Source: Pseudomonadota bacterium (lineage in GTDB: Bacteria; Pseudomonadota; Alphaproteobacteria; Reyranellales; Reyranellaceae). From it: DNA of 64,000 nt. Every line of letters begins with the position of its first letter. Positions within the stretch are counted from its first letter, which is position 1. Below the pieces are notes generated by a model. That model worked only from the letters and a program-made list of their open reading frames with translations, searched no databases and had not been told where the DNA came from. This document shows, one piece after another, positions 49,460 to 58,616 of the stretch. Position numbers and translations under genes: made by a program. The stretch lies in contig JAFEBU010000067.1 of assembly GCA_018242505.1 (NCBI GenBank), positions 1-64,000 on the forward strand, given 5' to 3'.

Positions 49460-50940
49460 ACCGCGCAGGAACCGATAGCGCCGGACGGACCGGCCTCACA
49501 CCGGAACAGGCGGTCGATCGTCTGGAGTTCCTCCATGCCCGCGCATGCGACGCGCTGCGCGAAGCGCTGGCGCGTTTCACCAGGTCCGGAACCGTGCCGA
49601 CGGAGGAACAGCGGCGCGCGTTCCGCTACCCCGAGCTGCGCGTCGACTGGCAACCGTCCGGCACGGTCCATTTCACACGCCGGGCCTGGGCGAAGTTCCA
49701 GTCACCGGGACTCTATTCCACCACCATCACCCAGCCGGCTTTCTTTCGCCGCTATCTGCTCGAACAATTGCGGCCGCTGGTCGGCGAATTCGGTGCGCGT
49801 CTGGAGGTCGGCGTCAGCGACCAGGAGATCCCGTATCCCTTCGTCACCGAGGAGGGCGATGAGTTCATCCACGGCGAGCTCTCCGTCAGCGAGCTTGCCC
49901 GCTATTTCCCGACGCCGGTCCTCGCCAATGTCGGCGACGAGATCGCCGACGGAACGTGGGTGTTCGAGAGGCGGCGGTCGCGGCCGCTCGCCCTGTTCGA
50001 TGCGCTGCGCGTCGACTTCTCCTTGCGTCGCTTGCTCCACTACACCGGCACCGACTGGCGCACCATCCAACCCTGGATCCTGTTCACCAACTACCAGCGC
50101 TATGTCGACCAGTTCCTCGCCTGGGCGCTGGAGGAATTGGCGAGGCCGGCGGGGCCCTATGTCCGGCTCGTCCTGCCCGGCGGTGTCATCGTTCGGCGCG
50201 AGGACAGCGCGACGGTGGCGTCCGCCGCCATTGCCGCCGCGCCCTGGCACCGCTTCCAGATGCCGGCATACAGCCTTCAGCGCTCGGATGATCGCGGCGG
50301 AGTCACCATCGTCAATATCGGCGTCGGCCCATCGAATGCGAAGAACGCGACCGATCACCTCGCGGTGCTGCGCCCGCACTGCTGGCTGATGATCGGCCAC
50401 TGCGGCGGGTTGCGACAGTCGCAGACGATCGGCGACTATGTGCTGGCGCATGCCTATATGCGACGCGACCGCATCCTCGACGATCTCGTGCCGCCGGAAG
50501 TGCCGGTGCCGGCCCTGGCCGAAGTGCAGCTTGCCCTGCAGAAAGCGGCGGAGCGCGTCACCGGAGAGCAGGGCGACGCGCTGAAGCGGCGACTGCGCAC
50601 CGGGACGGTGGTGAGCTATGACGACCGCAACTGGGAGTTCCGCTGGTCTCAGGAGCGTCGACGCATCAATCTCGGCCGCGCCATCGCCGTCGACATGGAG
50701 AGCGCCGCCCTGGCCACTCAGGGCTTCCGGCTGCGCGTACCTTACGGCACGCTGCTTTGCGTTTCCGACAAGCCCCTGCATGGCGAGATCAAGCTCCCCG
50801 GCGCCGCCACCAGCTTCTACCAGCGTGCGGTTGGGGAGCATCTGAGGATCGGGCTGGAAGCGATCGACCTTCTGCGCGGCGAACTCGGCTCGCTACATTC
50901 TCGCAAGCTGCGCAGCTTCGACGAGCCGCCCTTCAGGTGA
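49456..50940 (+). CDS. amn: AMP nucleosidase
   Basis: Splits AMP into adenine and ribose 5-phosphate in the cytoplasm. The 494-residue chain has the N-terminal AMP-nucleosidase domain (TRRAWAKFQSPGLYSTTIT, then YPFVTEEGDEF). The C-terminal phosphorylase-like domain carries VNIGVGPSNAKNATDHLAVL, MIGHCGGLR, VDMESAALATQGF and the catalytic Asp in CVSDKPLHGEIK near 440. Length matches E. coli Amn (484). It overlaps the cyclic-nucleotide phosphodiesterase gene by 4 bases, so both enzymes are made together and act on consecutive products. Confidence 0.93.
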   Translation: MNRAGTDSAGRTGLTPEQAVDRLEFLHARACDALREALARFTRSGTVPTEEQRRAFRYPELRVDWQPSGTVHFTRRAWAKFQSPGLYSTTITQPAFFRRYLLEQLRPLVGEFGARLEVGVSDQEIPYPFVTEEGDEFIHGELSVSELARYFPTPVLANVGDEIADGTWVFERRRSRPLALFDALRVDFSLRRLLHYTGTDWRTIQPWILFTNYQRYVDQFLAWALEELARPAGPYVRLVLPGGVIVRREDSATVASAAIAAAPWHRFQMPAYSLQRSDDRGGVTIVNIGVGPSNAKNATDHLAVLRPHCWLMIGHCGGLRQSQTIGDYVLAHAYMRRDRILDDLVPPEVPVPALAEVQLALQKAAERVTGEQGDALKRRLRTGTVVSYDDRNWEFRWSQERRRINLGRAIAVDMESAALATQGFRLRVPYGTLLCVSDKPLHGEIKLPGAATSFYQRAVGEHLRIGLEAIDLLRGELGSLHSRKLRSFDEPPFR

Positions 50941-51651
50941 GGGCCGGTCGCCCGTGCTGCTGATGAAATGCACCGGCTGTCTCTTTCGACTACGTCATCG
51001 AAGCACCGTCGGGAGCCGATTCCGCTTTCGGTGGCAGGTCCCCGAGGTCATCGCCCGGAGAGCCATTCTCCAACGTCGAGATCGTCTCCTGCGTCCGGTT
51101 CGGCACCCGGATCTTGCACGGGATCGACTTGATATGGACCTTGCCCGCCGCTTCGGTGATTTCGCGAGTATGTGCGATCACCTTGTTGGCATGACCTTTC
51201 GCGAAGCCGTCCAGGATCCGTGCCGCGCGCTCGGACAGTCTGGGACTTTGTGCAGCACCGAAGCACGCACAGCAGTCACCACCGCAAGCGTCGACCTCGG
51301 TTGGGCCGAGGCCGCTTCCGATCGGGAGACAGTGCGACAAGGCAAGCAACGTGCCGGGCACTGTCCGCGAGTGCGAGCCGTTCGGCGGCAGCGTATCGCC
51401 GTCAGTATCCGCACCGGGCTTGCCGGTTCCGGCTGGACGAAGACAGGACGCTTCGCACCGGCCACGATAGTACAACAGTCCAAGGACCAGGATTCCGCCG
51501 CGAGCGCTTCCCAACGGGCGGTCGTGCCGACGCACCTGTCCCGCTGGTCGGCCGTCGTCGATCGCCCTGCGGTCGGCTCGCTGGCCCTCGGTCCGGCCAG
51601 CGTCTAACCTGCGGCCGTTCACCATGGAAGCCAACGAGTACGGAGGAAAGA
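50941..51651. other. 711-base region, possible gene remnant on the minus strand
   Basis: No intact gene is supported. The minus-strand frame 51240-50990 has a protein-like stretch (RLSERAARILDGFAKGHANK, then VIAHTREITEAAGKVHIKSI and PCKIRVPNRTQE) with helical periodicity, but its upstream part is low-complexity and has no start site. I do not recognise it; it may be the truncated end of a former gene. Confidence 0.3.
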
Positions 51652-52152
51652 ATGAACAACGATGCGAAGAAAACGGTTCTGCGCATGATCCCCTACGGGA
51701 TCTACGTCCTGACCGCAGCCGACGGGGACAAGATCGCGGCGGCGACGGTGAACTGGGTAACCCAGTCTGCCTTCGCGCCGCCTCTGGTCGTGGTCGGCGT
51801 CAAGACCGACTCGGGCGCCTACCAGATCGTGAAATCAGCCAAGACCTTCGCCCTCAACATGCTGGGCAAGGACCAGAAGGGGCTTGCTTTCACCTTCTTC
51901 AAGCCGGCGAGCGTTGCCGACGGCAAGATCAGCGGGCAGGCCTATCGTACCGGGACGACCGGCGCCCCGATCCTCGTCGATGCACCGGGTGCCGTCGAAT
52001 GCCGGGTCACCGGCATCGTCGAGCAGGGCGACCATCACATCGTCGTCGGTGAGGTGGTGGAAGCCCACCTGCCGAAGCCCCTGACGGGCCGTCCCGATGC
52101 GGCGATCCTCGAGATGAAGGATCTCGGCGACAACGTCTTCTACGGCGGATAG
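51652..52152 (+). CDS. Flavin reductase family protein (FMN-binding split barrel)
   Basis: The 166-residue protein fits the flavin reductase-like domain: MIPYGIYVLTAADGDKIAAA, VNWVTQSAFAPPLVVVGVK, SGAYQIVKSAKTFALNML, then ECRVTGIVEQGDHHIVVGEV near 120-140. Such proteins bind FMN and either supply reduced flavin to a monooxygenase or act on their own. GGAGGAAAGA precedes the ATG. No monooxygenase component is adjacent on this strand; the nearest is the LLM-type gene at 58617. It is convergent with livF. Confidence 0.85.
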   Translation: MNNDAKKTVLRMIPYGIYVLTAADGDKIAAATVNWVTQSAFAPPLVVVGVKTDSGAYQIVKSAKTFALNMLGKDQKGLAFTFFKPASVADGKISGQAYRTGTTGAPILVDAPGAVECRVTGIVEQGDHHIVVGEVVEAHLPKPLTGRPDAAILEMKDLGDNVFYGG

Positions 52153-52161
52153 GCGAAGGCC

Positions 52162-52920
52162 TCAGGTCTTGTCCTGGCCGCCGAGATAGGCATCGCGGAT
52201 GCGCGGATCGGATCGCAGATCGCCGGCCGGGCCGTCGAGCACGATGCGGCCGGTCTGCAGCACATAGGCATGGTGGGCGATCTCGAGCGCGAGGCTCGCA
52301 TTCTGCTCCACCATGAAGACCGTGACGCCCTCCCGATTGATCGTCGCGATCAGGTCGAGCACGCGATCGACCCAGAGGGGCGAGAGGCCCATGGTCGGCT
52401 CGTCCATGCAGATCAGTTTCGGCCGGCCCATCAGCGCCCGTGCCATTGCGACCATCTGCTGCTCGCCGCCCGACAGGGTGCCGGCGCGCTGTCCGAGCCG
52501 TTCGGCGAGCTTGGGAAAGAGCCCGAGCGCGCGGTCGAGGTCTCGGGCGATGGCGCGTTCGTCCCGTCGGGTGAATGCGCCCATCAGGAGGTTCTCGCGT
52601 ACCGTCATCTCGCCGAACAACCGTCGGGCCTCGGGTACCGAACCGACGCCGCGCCGCACGATCTGCGGTGTGGGAAGACCGCTGACGGGTTCTCCGCCGA
52701 GGCGCACGACGCCCGATGCGGGTTTCACCAGCCCCAGGATGATCTTCATGGTCGTCGACTTGCCGCTGGCATTGCCGCCCAGCAAGCAGACGATCTGGCC
52801 TCGGCCGACGGTCAAGTTGAGGTCGAAATGGACCTGGACCGGGCCGTAGAACGTGTTGATGCTGTCGAGCGCCAGCAGCGGCTCGGCCGGCTTCGGTGCA
52901 GGGGCGGCGCCGGCGGTCAT
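52162..52920 (-). CDS. livF: Branched-chain amino-acid-type ABC transporter ATPase
   Basis: The 252-residue ATPase has Walker A GGNASGKSTTMKIILG (about 48-63), the signature LSGGEQQMVAMARALMG (about 148-164), Walker B LICMDEPTMGLSP and the H-loop region VFMVEQNA. The short C-terminus ending near IRDAYLGGQ is typical of LivF. It overlaps livG by 4 bases and is the last gene of the transporter operon. Substrate type is not set by the ATPase. Confidence 0.92.
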   Translation of the reverse strand: MTAGAAPAPKPAEPLLALDSINTFYGPVQVHFDLNLTVGRGQIVCLLGGNASGKSTTMKIILGLVKPASGVVRLGGEPVSGLPTPQIVRRGVGSVPEARRLFGEMTVRENLLMGAFTRRDERAIARDLDRALGLFPKLAERLGQRAGTLSGGEQQMVAMARALMGRPKLICMDEPTMGLSPLWVDRVLDLIATINREGVTVFMVEQNASLALEIAHHAYVLQTGRIVLDGPAGDLRSDPRIRDAYLGGQDKT

Positions 52921-53795
52921 TCGACCGCTTCCTGCGGCATCGGCGATGCCTCGGCCGCGTCGCTGCGGCGATGACCGAGATAGGCCTCGATCACCGCCGG
53001 ATCGTTGCGCACGTCGTTCGGTTTGCCGTTGGCGATCACCGAGCCTTCGTCCATCACCACGACGCGGTCGGAAAGCTGCATCACCATGTCGAGCTTGTGC
53101 TCGATCAGCAGGATCGAGAGACCCGAGCGTTTGAGATCGCCGATCAGCCCCTGCATCTCGGCCGTCTCGGTCTGGTTCATGCCCGCGGTCGGCTCGTCGA
53201 GCATCAGCAGGCGCGGTCCCAGCGCCAGGGCGCGGCCGATCTCGACCCGGCGCCGGTTGGCGTAGGAAAGGCTGTACGCCGGATGGTCCAGGCGCGGCAG
53301 CAGACGTTCGCCGAAGCGCGACAGGATCTTCAGCGCCTCCTCGCGCATGCGCTTCTCCTCGGCCGCCACCGACCGCGGCCGGATCAGGGCGAGGGCGAGC
53401 TCGGCGAGGGGCGAGAGCAGGCTGAACGGAAAGGGCCAGGTCGGCCGCACCGTCCTGAAACGCACGTGCGCACCCACCAGCACATTGTCCATCACGCTCA
53501 AATTGGCGAACACGCGGCCATGCTGGAAGGTGCGGGCAATGCCGAGCGCCGCCAGCCGTTCGGGCGGGAGGCGTGTGATGTCGTCGCCCCTGAAGCGCAC
53601 CGTCCCGGCATCGGGATCGTCGAGGCCGGTCATCAGGTTGAAGAGCGTCGTCTTGCCGGCGCCGTTGGGACCGATGATGCTCACGAACTCGCCTTCGGCG
53701 AGGTCGAGATCGATCCCGGCCACGGCGGTGAGTCCGCCGAAGCGGCGGGTCAGGCCGCGGACCTCGAGCAGGGATGCGGAGGACAGGCGGCTCAT
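52917..53795 (-). CDS. livG: Branched-chain amino-acid-type ABC transporter ATPase
   Basis: The 292-residue ATPase has Walker A GPNGAGKTTLFNLMTG (about 39-54), the LivG-type insertion after it, a divergent signature LSYANRRRVEIGRALALG (about 175-192), Walker B LLMLDEPTAGMN and ILLIEHKLDMVM. It carries the extended C-terminus (DPAVIEAYLGHR) of LivG. It overlaps both neighbours by 4 bases. Confidence 0.92.
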   Translation of the reverse strand: MSRLSSASLLEVRGLTRRFGGLTAVAGIDLDLAEGEFVSIIGPNGAGKTTLFNLMTGLDDPDAGTVRFRGDDITRLPPERLAALGIARTFQHGRVFANLSVMDNVLVGAHVRFRTVRPTWPFPFSLLSPLAELALALIRPRSVAAEEKRMREEALKILSRFGERLLPRLDHPAYSLSYANRRRVEIGRALALGPRLLMLDEPTAGMNQTETAEMQGLIGDLKRSGLSILLIEHKLDMVMQLSDRVVVMDEGSVIANGKPNDVRNDPAVIEAYLGHRRSDAAEASPMPQEAVE

Positions 53796-55615
53796 ACCGT
53801 GCCCAGCAAGCCTTGCGGGCGGAAGCGGATCAGGAGCAGCAGAACCAACCCGTAGATCAGCACGCGATATTCGGCGGCGATGCGAAAGACTTCCGGCAAG
53901 CCGACCAGCAGGACCGAGCCCAGGATCGCGCCGGCGACATTGCCCATGCCCCCCAGGATGACGATGGTGAGCGCCAGGATGGAGAGCTGGCTGTTGAAGG
54001 TCTCGTGGTTGATATAGGAATAGAGATGCGAGGTGATGCCGCCACTGATGCCGGCGGCGAAGCTGCCGACAGCGAAGGCGAGCGCCTTGTAGCGGTTCAG
54101 GCCGATGCCATAGGACCGCGCCGCGATATCGTCGTCACGCACCGCGCGCAGGACGCGGCCGAGATGCGAGCCCAATAGCCGGAACTGCAGCGCCGCCAGC
54201 ACGACCAGGGTGGCGAGCGTGAACCAGTAGATCGAGCGGTCGGTGTCGAGCTCGATGCCGAAGATCGACAGCGGCGGGATGCCCGAGATGCCGATCGGTC
54301 CGCGCGTGAGGCTCTCCCAGTTCAGGATCACCAGCGACACGATCTCGCCGATCGCCAGCGTGGCGATGGAGAGATAGTGGCCGCGCAGGCGGAAGGAGGG
54401 AAAGACGAGGAGGGTGCCGATCGCCGCCGCGATCAGGCCGGCCGAGAGGATGGAAAGACCGATCGGCACGCCGAGATTGATCGACAGCAACGCCGAGGCA
54501 TAGCCGCCGATGGCCAGGAGCGCGGCATGGCCGAGCGAGATGAGGCCGACTGTGCCCGCGATCAGGGTCAGGCTGAGGCCCGCCAGGCCGTAGAGCCAGG
54601 CGTTGGTGAGCGTCTGCAGGACGTAGGGGTCAGGCAAGACGGCGGGCAGCAGCGCCGCGACGAGAGCGAGCGCGACCAGGATGCGATAGGGGATATGGAT
54701 CGGCTTGCTGGGGGCGATGAAGGTGCCGGTCATCGGCTCGGGCGGCGTCTGACGTCGCGAGGCGAACAGGCCGTTGGGCTTCAGCACCAGCACCGCGACC
54801 AGCAGGACGAAGGCGAAGAGGTTGCGGTAGCTGGTGCCGAACAGGGCGATGCCATAGCTCTCGACCAGGCCCAGCAGCAGGCTGCCGGCGATGGCGCCCG
54901 GCACGTTGCCGACGCCACCCACGACCTGGGCGACGACGCCTTTCAGGGTCGCCTGGAAGCTCATCGCGGGGTCGATATAGTTGTAATACATGCCGACCAG
55001 CAGGCCGCTCAGGGCGCCGAGGCCGGAGGCGATGGCGAAAACCGTGCGGTTGATCGCGTCGACATTGACGCCCATCTGCTGCGCCGCATCGCGATCCTGT
55101 GCGGTGGCGCGTACCGCCCAGCCGAGCTTGGTGTAGCGCAGGAAGGCGTAGAGCAGGCCCGCACTTGCAAGTCCGATGGCGGCGATCAGGAGATCGAGCG
55201 CGCCGATCGTGCCGGAGCCCACCTGGAAGCGCTGCTGGAGCAATTCGCTCGGCAGCGCTCGCGGATCGGGGGAGAAGGTGAGTTGCATGATCTGGTCGAG
55301 CACGAAGCTGATGCCGATGGTGGCGAGCAGCGGGGCGATATGGGCATAGCCTTGCAACGGTCTCAGGCCGAAGCGTTCGATGACCAGGCCCAGCAGCGCG
55401 CCGACGGCGACGGCGATCAGGATGGTGAGCGGCAGCGGGGTGCCGAACTGCGTCACCGCCACGAAGCCGGCATAGGCGCCCACGACATAGACCGAGCCGT
55501 GGGCGAAATTGATCAGGCGCGCCACGCCGAAGATCAGGGCAAGGCCCACCGCCAGCAACGCATAGATGTTGCCGATGATGATGCCGTTCAGCGTGTAGTC
55601 GAACCAGGAAGACAA
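53792..55615 (-). CDS. Fused LivH-LivM permease
   Basis: One 607-residue polypeptide carries both membrane subunits of a branched-chain amino-acid-type transporter. The LivH half (about 1-290) has GIIIGNIYALLAVGLALIFG, VARLINFAHGSVYVVGAY and QVVGGVGNVPGAIAGSLLLG. The LivM half (about 305-607) has GLAGLSLTLIAGTVGLISLG, HAALLAIGGYASALLSI and LAFAVGSFAAGISGG. It starts with TTG at 55615 behind GAGGG; no better ATG or GTG keeps the first helix. LivHM fusions are known but less common than separate genes. It overlaps livG and lies 20 bases after the binding-protein gene. Confidence 0.9.
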   Translation of the reverse strand: MSSWFDYTLNGIIIGNIYALLAVGLALIFGVARLINFAHGSVYVVGAYAGFVAVTQFGTPLPLTILIAVAVGALLGLVIERFGLRPLQGYAHIAPLLATIGISFVLDQIMQLTFSPDPRALPSELLQQRFQVGSGTIGALDLLIAAIGLASAGLLYAFLRYTKLGWAVRATAQDRDAAQQMGVNVDAINRTVFAIASGLGALSGLLVGMYYNYIDPAMSFQATLKGVVAQVVGGVGNVPGAIAGSLLLGLVESYGIALFGTSYRNLFAFVLLVAVLVLKPNGLFASRRQTPPEPMTGTFIAPSKPIHIPYRILVALALVAALLPAVLPDPYVLQTLTNAWLYGLAGLSLTLIAGTVGLISLGHAALLAIGGYASALLSINLGVPIGLSILSAGLIAAAIGTLLVFPSFRLRGHYLSIATLAIGEIVSLVILNWESLTRGPIGISGIPPLSIFGIELDTDRSIYWFTLATLVVLAALQFRLLGSHLGRVLRAVRDDDIAARSYGIGLNRYKALAFAVGSFAAGISGGITSHLYSYINHETFNSQLSILALTIVILGGMGNVAGAILGSVLLVGLPEVFRIAAEYRVLIYGLVLLLLIRFRPQGLLGTV

Positions 55616-55635
55616 GGTGCCCTCGACGACAGCTG

Positions 55636-56799
55636 TCAGTGGACGACCGGGCCGCCCTCGTAGACGGTGAATCGGCCGTTCTTGACCACCAGGTCGACGC
55701 TCATCGCGCCCGACACTCGGCGTGTGTTCGGGTCGAACGTCGCCTTGCCGAAGATCACGCTCGGCACGTCCTTCACTTTCAGAAGCCCGTCGTGGATCGC
55801 CTTGCGGTCGGTGCCCGATTCGCGCATCACCTGGGCCATCAGGACCATGGTGTCATAGGCGTAGGCGTTGAAGGCGTCGGGTTCCTTGGCGTACTTCTTC
55901 TTGAACCTGGTGATGAAATCACGCACCTGCGGCCGCGGATCTTCCGGGAAGTAACGAGATGCCGTGAAGATTCCCTCGACCGCATCACCGCCCAGCTCGA
56001 GGAGCTTCGGCGAATAGACCGAACTTGCCGCGACCGTGGGCAGCTTGACACCGGCCTGCTGGAGCTGGCGCGCGATCAGCGCTGCGTCGGAATAGTAGGA
56101 GATCAGCATCAGGCCGTCAGGCTTGGCGTCGCGTATGCGCACGATGGTGGAGCGGAAGTCCTTCTCGTCGGGCATGTAGCCCTCGGTGGCGACGATCTCG
56201 GCGCCGTCCTCCTTGGCCGCCTTGACGAAGATATCCTTGCTGGTACGACCCCAGTCGGTATTGAGATGGAGCACCGCGATCCGTTTCATGCCAAGGCGTT
56301 TCACGGCGAAAGCCGCGCTGAGCGGCTGCTCGTCGGCCTGGCTGACCGAGTTGCTCCACATATAGTCGCCGCCCTTGGTGAAGTCGGGATGCGAGTTGGT
56401 GAAGCCGAACTGCACCAGCTTGGCCCGCTGATAGATCGGAGACGCCGCCATCGAGGCCGGACTCGAGAAATCGCCGAGTTCGGCCACGATGCGCTTGTCG
56501 GCGACGAACTTCTGGGCGACGGCGACCGACTGGCGGGGATCGCTCTGGCTGTCCTCGAAGATATAGGCCAGCGGCCGACCCTTGATGCCGCCCGCGCCGT
56601 TGATCTCGTCGAGGGCGAGGTCGAAGCCCTGCTTCCATTGCGCGCCATATTGGGCGTTGGGACCGGTGAGCGGGCCGCTGACGCCGAGGTAGATCGGCTC
56701 GCCCTTGGCGGGGCCGGTTTGCGCGCCGGCCGGCATGGCTGAAAGGCCGATGAGGGCCGCGGTCGCGCCGAGCAGAAGGCGGCGGTGGAGGGCTGGCAT
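55636..56799 (-). CDS. Periplasmic substrate-binding protein of the Liv-type transporter
   Basis: The 387-residue protein has a signal peptide (LLLGATAALIGLSAMPAGAQ, cleavage after AQ near 27). The type I periplasmic-binding fold follows: YLGVSGPLTGPNAQYGAQWK, FDLALDEINGAGGIKGRPL, EDSQSDPRQSVAVAQKFV, YNAYAYDTMV-like FNAYAYDTMVLMAQ, and YEGGPVVH at the end. This fits Peripla_BP_6 proteins, which bind amino acids, amides, urea or aromatic acids. Ligand specificity cannot be read directly; the divergent RraA-type genes hint at organic or aromatic acids (inference). First gene of the transporter operon. Confidence 0.9.
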   Translation of the reverse strand: MPALHRRLLLGATAALIGLSAMPAGAQTGPAKGEPIYLGVSGPLTGPNAQYGAQWKQGFDLALDEINGAGGIKGRPLAYIFEDSQSDPRQSVAVAQKFVADKRIVAELGDFSSPASMAASPIYQRAKLVQFGFTNSHPDFTKGGDYMWSNSVSQADEQPLSAAFAVKRLGMKRIAVLHLNTDWGRTSKDIFVKAAKEDGAEIVATEGYMPDEKDFRSTIVRIRDAKPDGLMLISYYSDAALIARQLQQAGVKLPTVAASSVYSPKLLELGGDAVEGIFTASRYFPEDPRPQVRDFITRFKKKYAKEPDAFNAYAYDTMVLMAQVMRESGTDRKAIHDGLLKVKDVPSVIFGKATFDPNTRRVSGAMSVDLVVKNGRFTVYEGGPVVH

Positions 56800-56934
56800 G
56801 GGGACCTCTTGGATGTCTGGTTCCGATGTCGGCGGCGAACGGCCAAGCCGATGGAAGGCGGCGAACCTGTCAGGCGCGCCGTTGCCGGGAAAGGGAATGT
56901 TCGCATCGAAAAAAAGCGAATTGGCATCACATCC

Positions 56935-57014
56935 TCGCTCCTTGGAGCGACATCACAACGGAATCCATGCACGGGCCGTGCCGGAGGGCTCATCGATTGC
57001 GCGCGATCGCAATC
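56935..57014. promoter_or_regulatory. Two inverted repeats in the divergent transporter/RraA promoter region
   Basis: TCGCTCC-TT-GGAGCGA at 56935-56950 has perfect 7-bp arms. GATTGCG-CGCGAT-CGCAATC at 56995-57014 also has perfect 7-bp arms. Both sit in the 343-base gap between the divergent binding-protein and RraA genes, where a shared regulator would bind. No regulator gene is adjacent. Confidence 0.45.
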
Positions 57015-57142
57015 CGCGTGCGAACCGGCGCTCGCCAGGAACGTGTCCGAGCAAGCGACATGAGGGTGCGATGGCGTTTCGCAATCCGAGCTTTTGGCGC
57101 GCGCGGATGGACGCCTTGGGGTAGAAAGGAGGGTCAAACCTC

Positions 57143-57883
57143 GTGGGGAAAGCGCGCCAGATGACCGACGATCTCTTTGCCGAATTGCGCAAGATCGACA
57201 CGCCCACCATCACCAATGTGGTGGCGACCTATCCGAAGAACCCTTTGTGCCTCGGCCTCTACAATCCCTGGACCGAGAACTGGTACACCGACACCTCCAT
57301 CCGCTGCATCTACCCTGAGCTTGGCGCCACCCTCGGCTATGCCGTGACCTGCGTTTACGGGCTGCCCGATCCGAACTTCTCGGGGCGCCTCAGCTTCATG
57401 GATGTGGTCGATGCGCTCGATGCCATGAAGAAGCCGACCATCCTGGTGATCCAGCAGAAATGGCCGCCGGAGCTGCACAACAAGGCGGGTTTGGCTGGCG
57501 AGATGATGGTGAGCTCGATGATGGCGGTGGGGTGCGTCGGCCTGTTGTCGAACGGACCGTCGCGGGATGTCGATGCGATTCGCAAGCTCAGGTTCCAGCT
57601 TCTGCTGGGAGGTGTCACGGCAGGCCACGGCGAGATGGCGGTGCAGGCGGTGAACGTGCCGGTGTCGGTGGGAGGCATGGATGTGGCGCCGGGCGATCTC
57701 GTCCATATGGATGAGAACGGTGCGGTGAAGTTCCCCGTGCAGCATGCCGAGGCGGTGCTGAAGAACGCGCGCGCCATGCTCGACGATGAGGCGCGCCGAC
57801 TGGTCCAGATCCGCAAGGCGAAGACCGCGGCTGAGGTCCGCGCTGCCAATTCCGGCGGCGCCTACACGCAAAAGAAGGGGTAG
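57143..57883 (+). CDS. RraA-family protein (HMG aldolase / demethylmenaquinone methyltransferase-like)
   Basis: The 246-residue protein starts with the family opening FAELRKIDTPTITNVVATYP, and has GLAGEMMVSSMMAVGCVG followed by the conserved Arg-Asp in LLSNGPSRDVDAIRKL. VSVGGMDVAPGDLVHMDENG near 190 is the usual C-terminal block. Members are divalent-metal aldolases/decarboxylases for 4-hydroxy-4-methyl-2-oxoglutarate or oxaloacetate, or RNase E inhibitors; here the metabolic role is more likely. GTG at 57143 is chosen because AGGAGGG lies 9 bases upstream; an internal ATG at 57161 lacks one. The paralogue follows 3 bases later. Confidence 0.8.
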   Translation: MGKARQMTDDLFAELRKIDTPTITNVVATYPKNPLCLGLYNPWTENWYTDTSIRCIYPELGATLGYAVTCVYGLPDPNFSGRLSFMDVVDALDAMKKPTILVIQQKWPPELHNKAGLAGEMMVSSMMAVGCVGLLSNGPSRDVDAIRKLRFQLLLGGVTAGHGEMAVQAVNVPVSVGGMDVAPGDLVHMDENGAVKFPVQHAEAVLKNARAMLDDEARRLVQIRKAKTAAEVRAANSGGAYTQKKG

Positions 57884-57886
57884 GAG

Positions 57887-58606
57887 ATGGCCGAGCTTTC
57901 CAAGGATCTTCGCGAGGCGCTGGCCAAGGTCGGCACTTCGACGCTCACCGGCGTCCTGAATCGCCGCGGTTTGCGCAGCATGACCCTGTTCGATGTCTGG
58001 CCGCTGCGGCCCGAACAGCCGCCCATGGTCGGCATCGCCTTCACCATGCGCTTCATTCCTTCGCGTGAGGACATGGACGGCCCGACTTCGACCAACCGCT
58101 CGCGGGTCCAGCCGCAGGCGATGGAGGAATGCCCGCCGGGCCACGTGCTGATGATCGATTCTCGGGGCGATTCGCGGGCGGCCTCGGCGGGCGATCTCTA
58201 TGTCGGGCGGCTCAAGGCCCGCGGCGCGGCCGGCATCGTCACCGACGGCGGCTTTCGCGACACCAACGGCATCTTCAAGACCGGACTGCCCGCCTACCAT
58301 CGCCGGCCGTCCTCGCCGCCGAGCCCGATCGTGCATCGCCCGATCGACCTTCAGTTGCCCATCGGCTGCGGCGGCGTCGCCGTCTATCCCGGCGACATCG
58401 TGGTCGGCGACCGTGATGCAGTGCTGGTGATCCCGCCCGACATCGTCGAGTCGGTCGCCGAGGAAGCGGTGAAGAACTACGAGTACGAGGAGTTTGCCGA
58501 ACTCGAAGTGGCACGCGGCCGGTCGCTCAAGGGCCTGTTCCCGGTCGCGAGCGATGAAGCCAAGCGCGACTACGAGGAGTGGAAGAAGAAGGGCGGGAAG
58601 AAGTAG
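57887..58606 (+). CDS. RraA-family protein (second copy)
   Basis: The 239-residue protein has the family pattern LAKVGTSTLTGVLNRRGLR, VLMIDSRGDSRAASAGDLYV and the metal/substrate motif IVTDGGFRDTNGI with the Arg-Asp pair (about 120-132). GCGGVAVYPGDIVVGDRDAV near 165-184 and a charged C-terminal tail follow. It is diverged from the gene just upstream (57143-57883), from which it is separated by 3 bases, so the two may form a hetero-oligomer or act on successive substrates. AGGAG precedes the ATG. Confidence 0.85.
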   Translation: MAELSKDLREALAKVGTSTLTGVLNRRGLRSMTLFDVWPLRPEQPPMVGIAFTMRFIPSREDMDGPTSTNRSRVQPQAMEECPPGHVLMIDSRGDSRAASAGDLYVGRLKARGAAGIVTDGGFRDTNGIFKTGLPAYHRRPSSPPSPIVHRPIDLQLPIGCGGVAVYPGDIVVGDRDAVLVIPPDIVESVAEEAVKNYEYEEFAELEVARGRSLKGLFPVASDEAKRDYEEWKKKGGKK

Positions 58607-58616
58607 GCGAAGGCGG

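Noticed and set aside
54377..55663. Plus-strand open frame opposite the fused permease
   Set aside because: Repetitive Gln/Glu/Asp/Arg composition arises from the complement of hydrophobic codons in livHM; not a gene.
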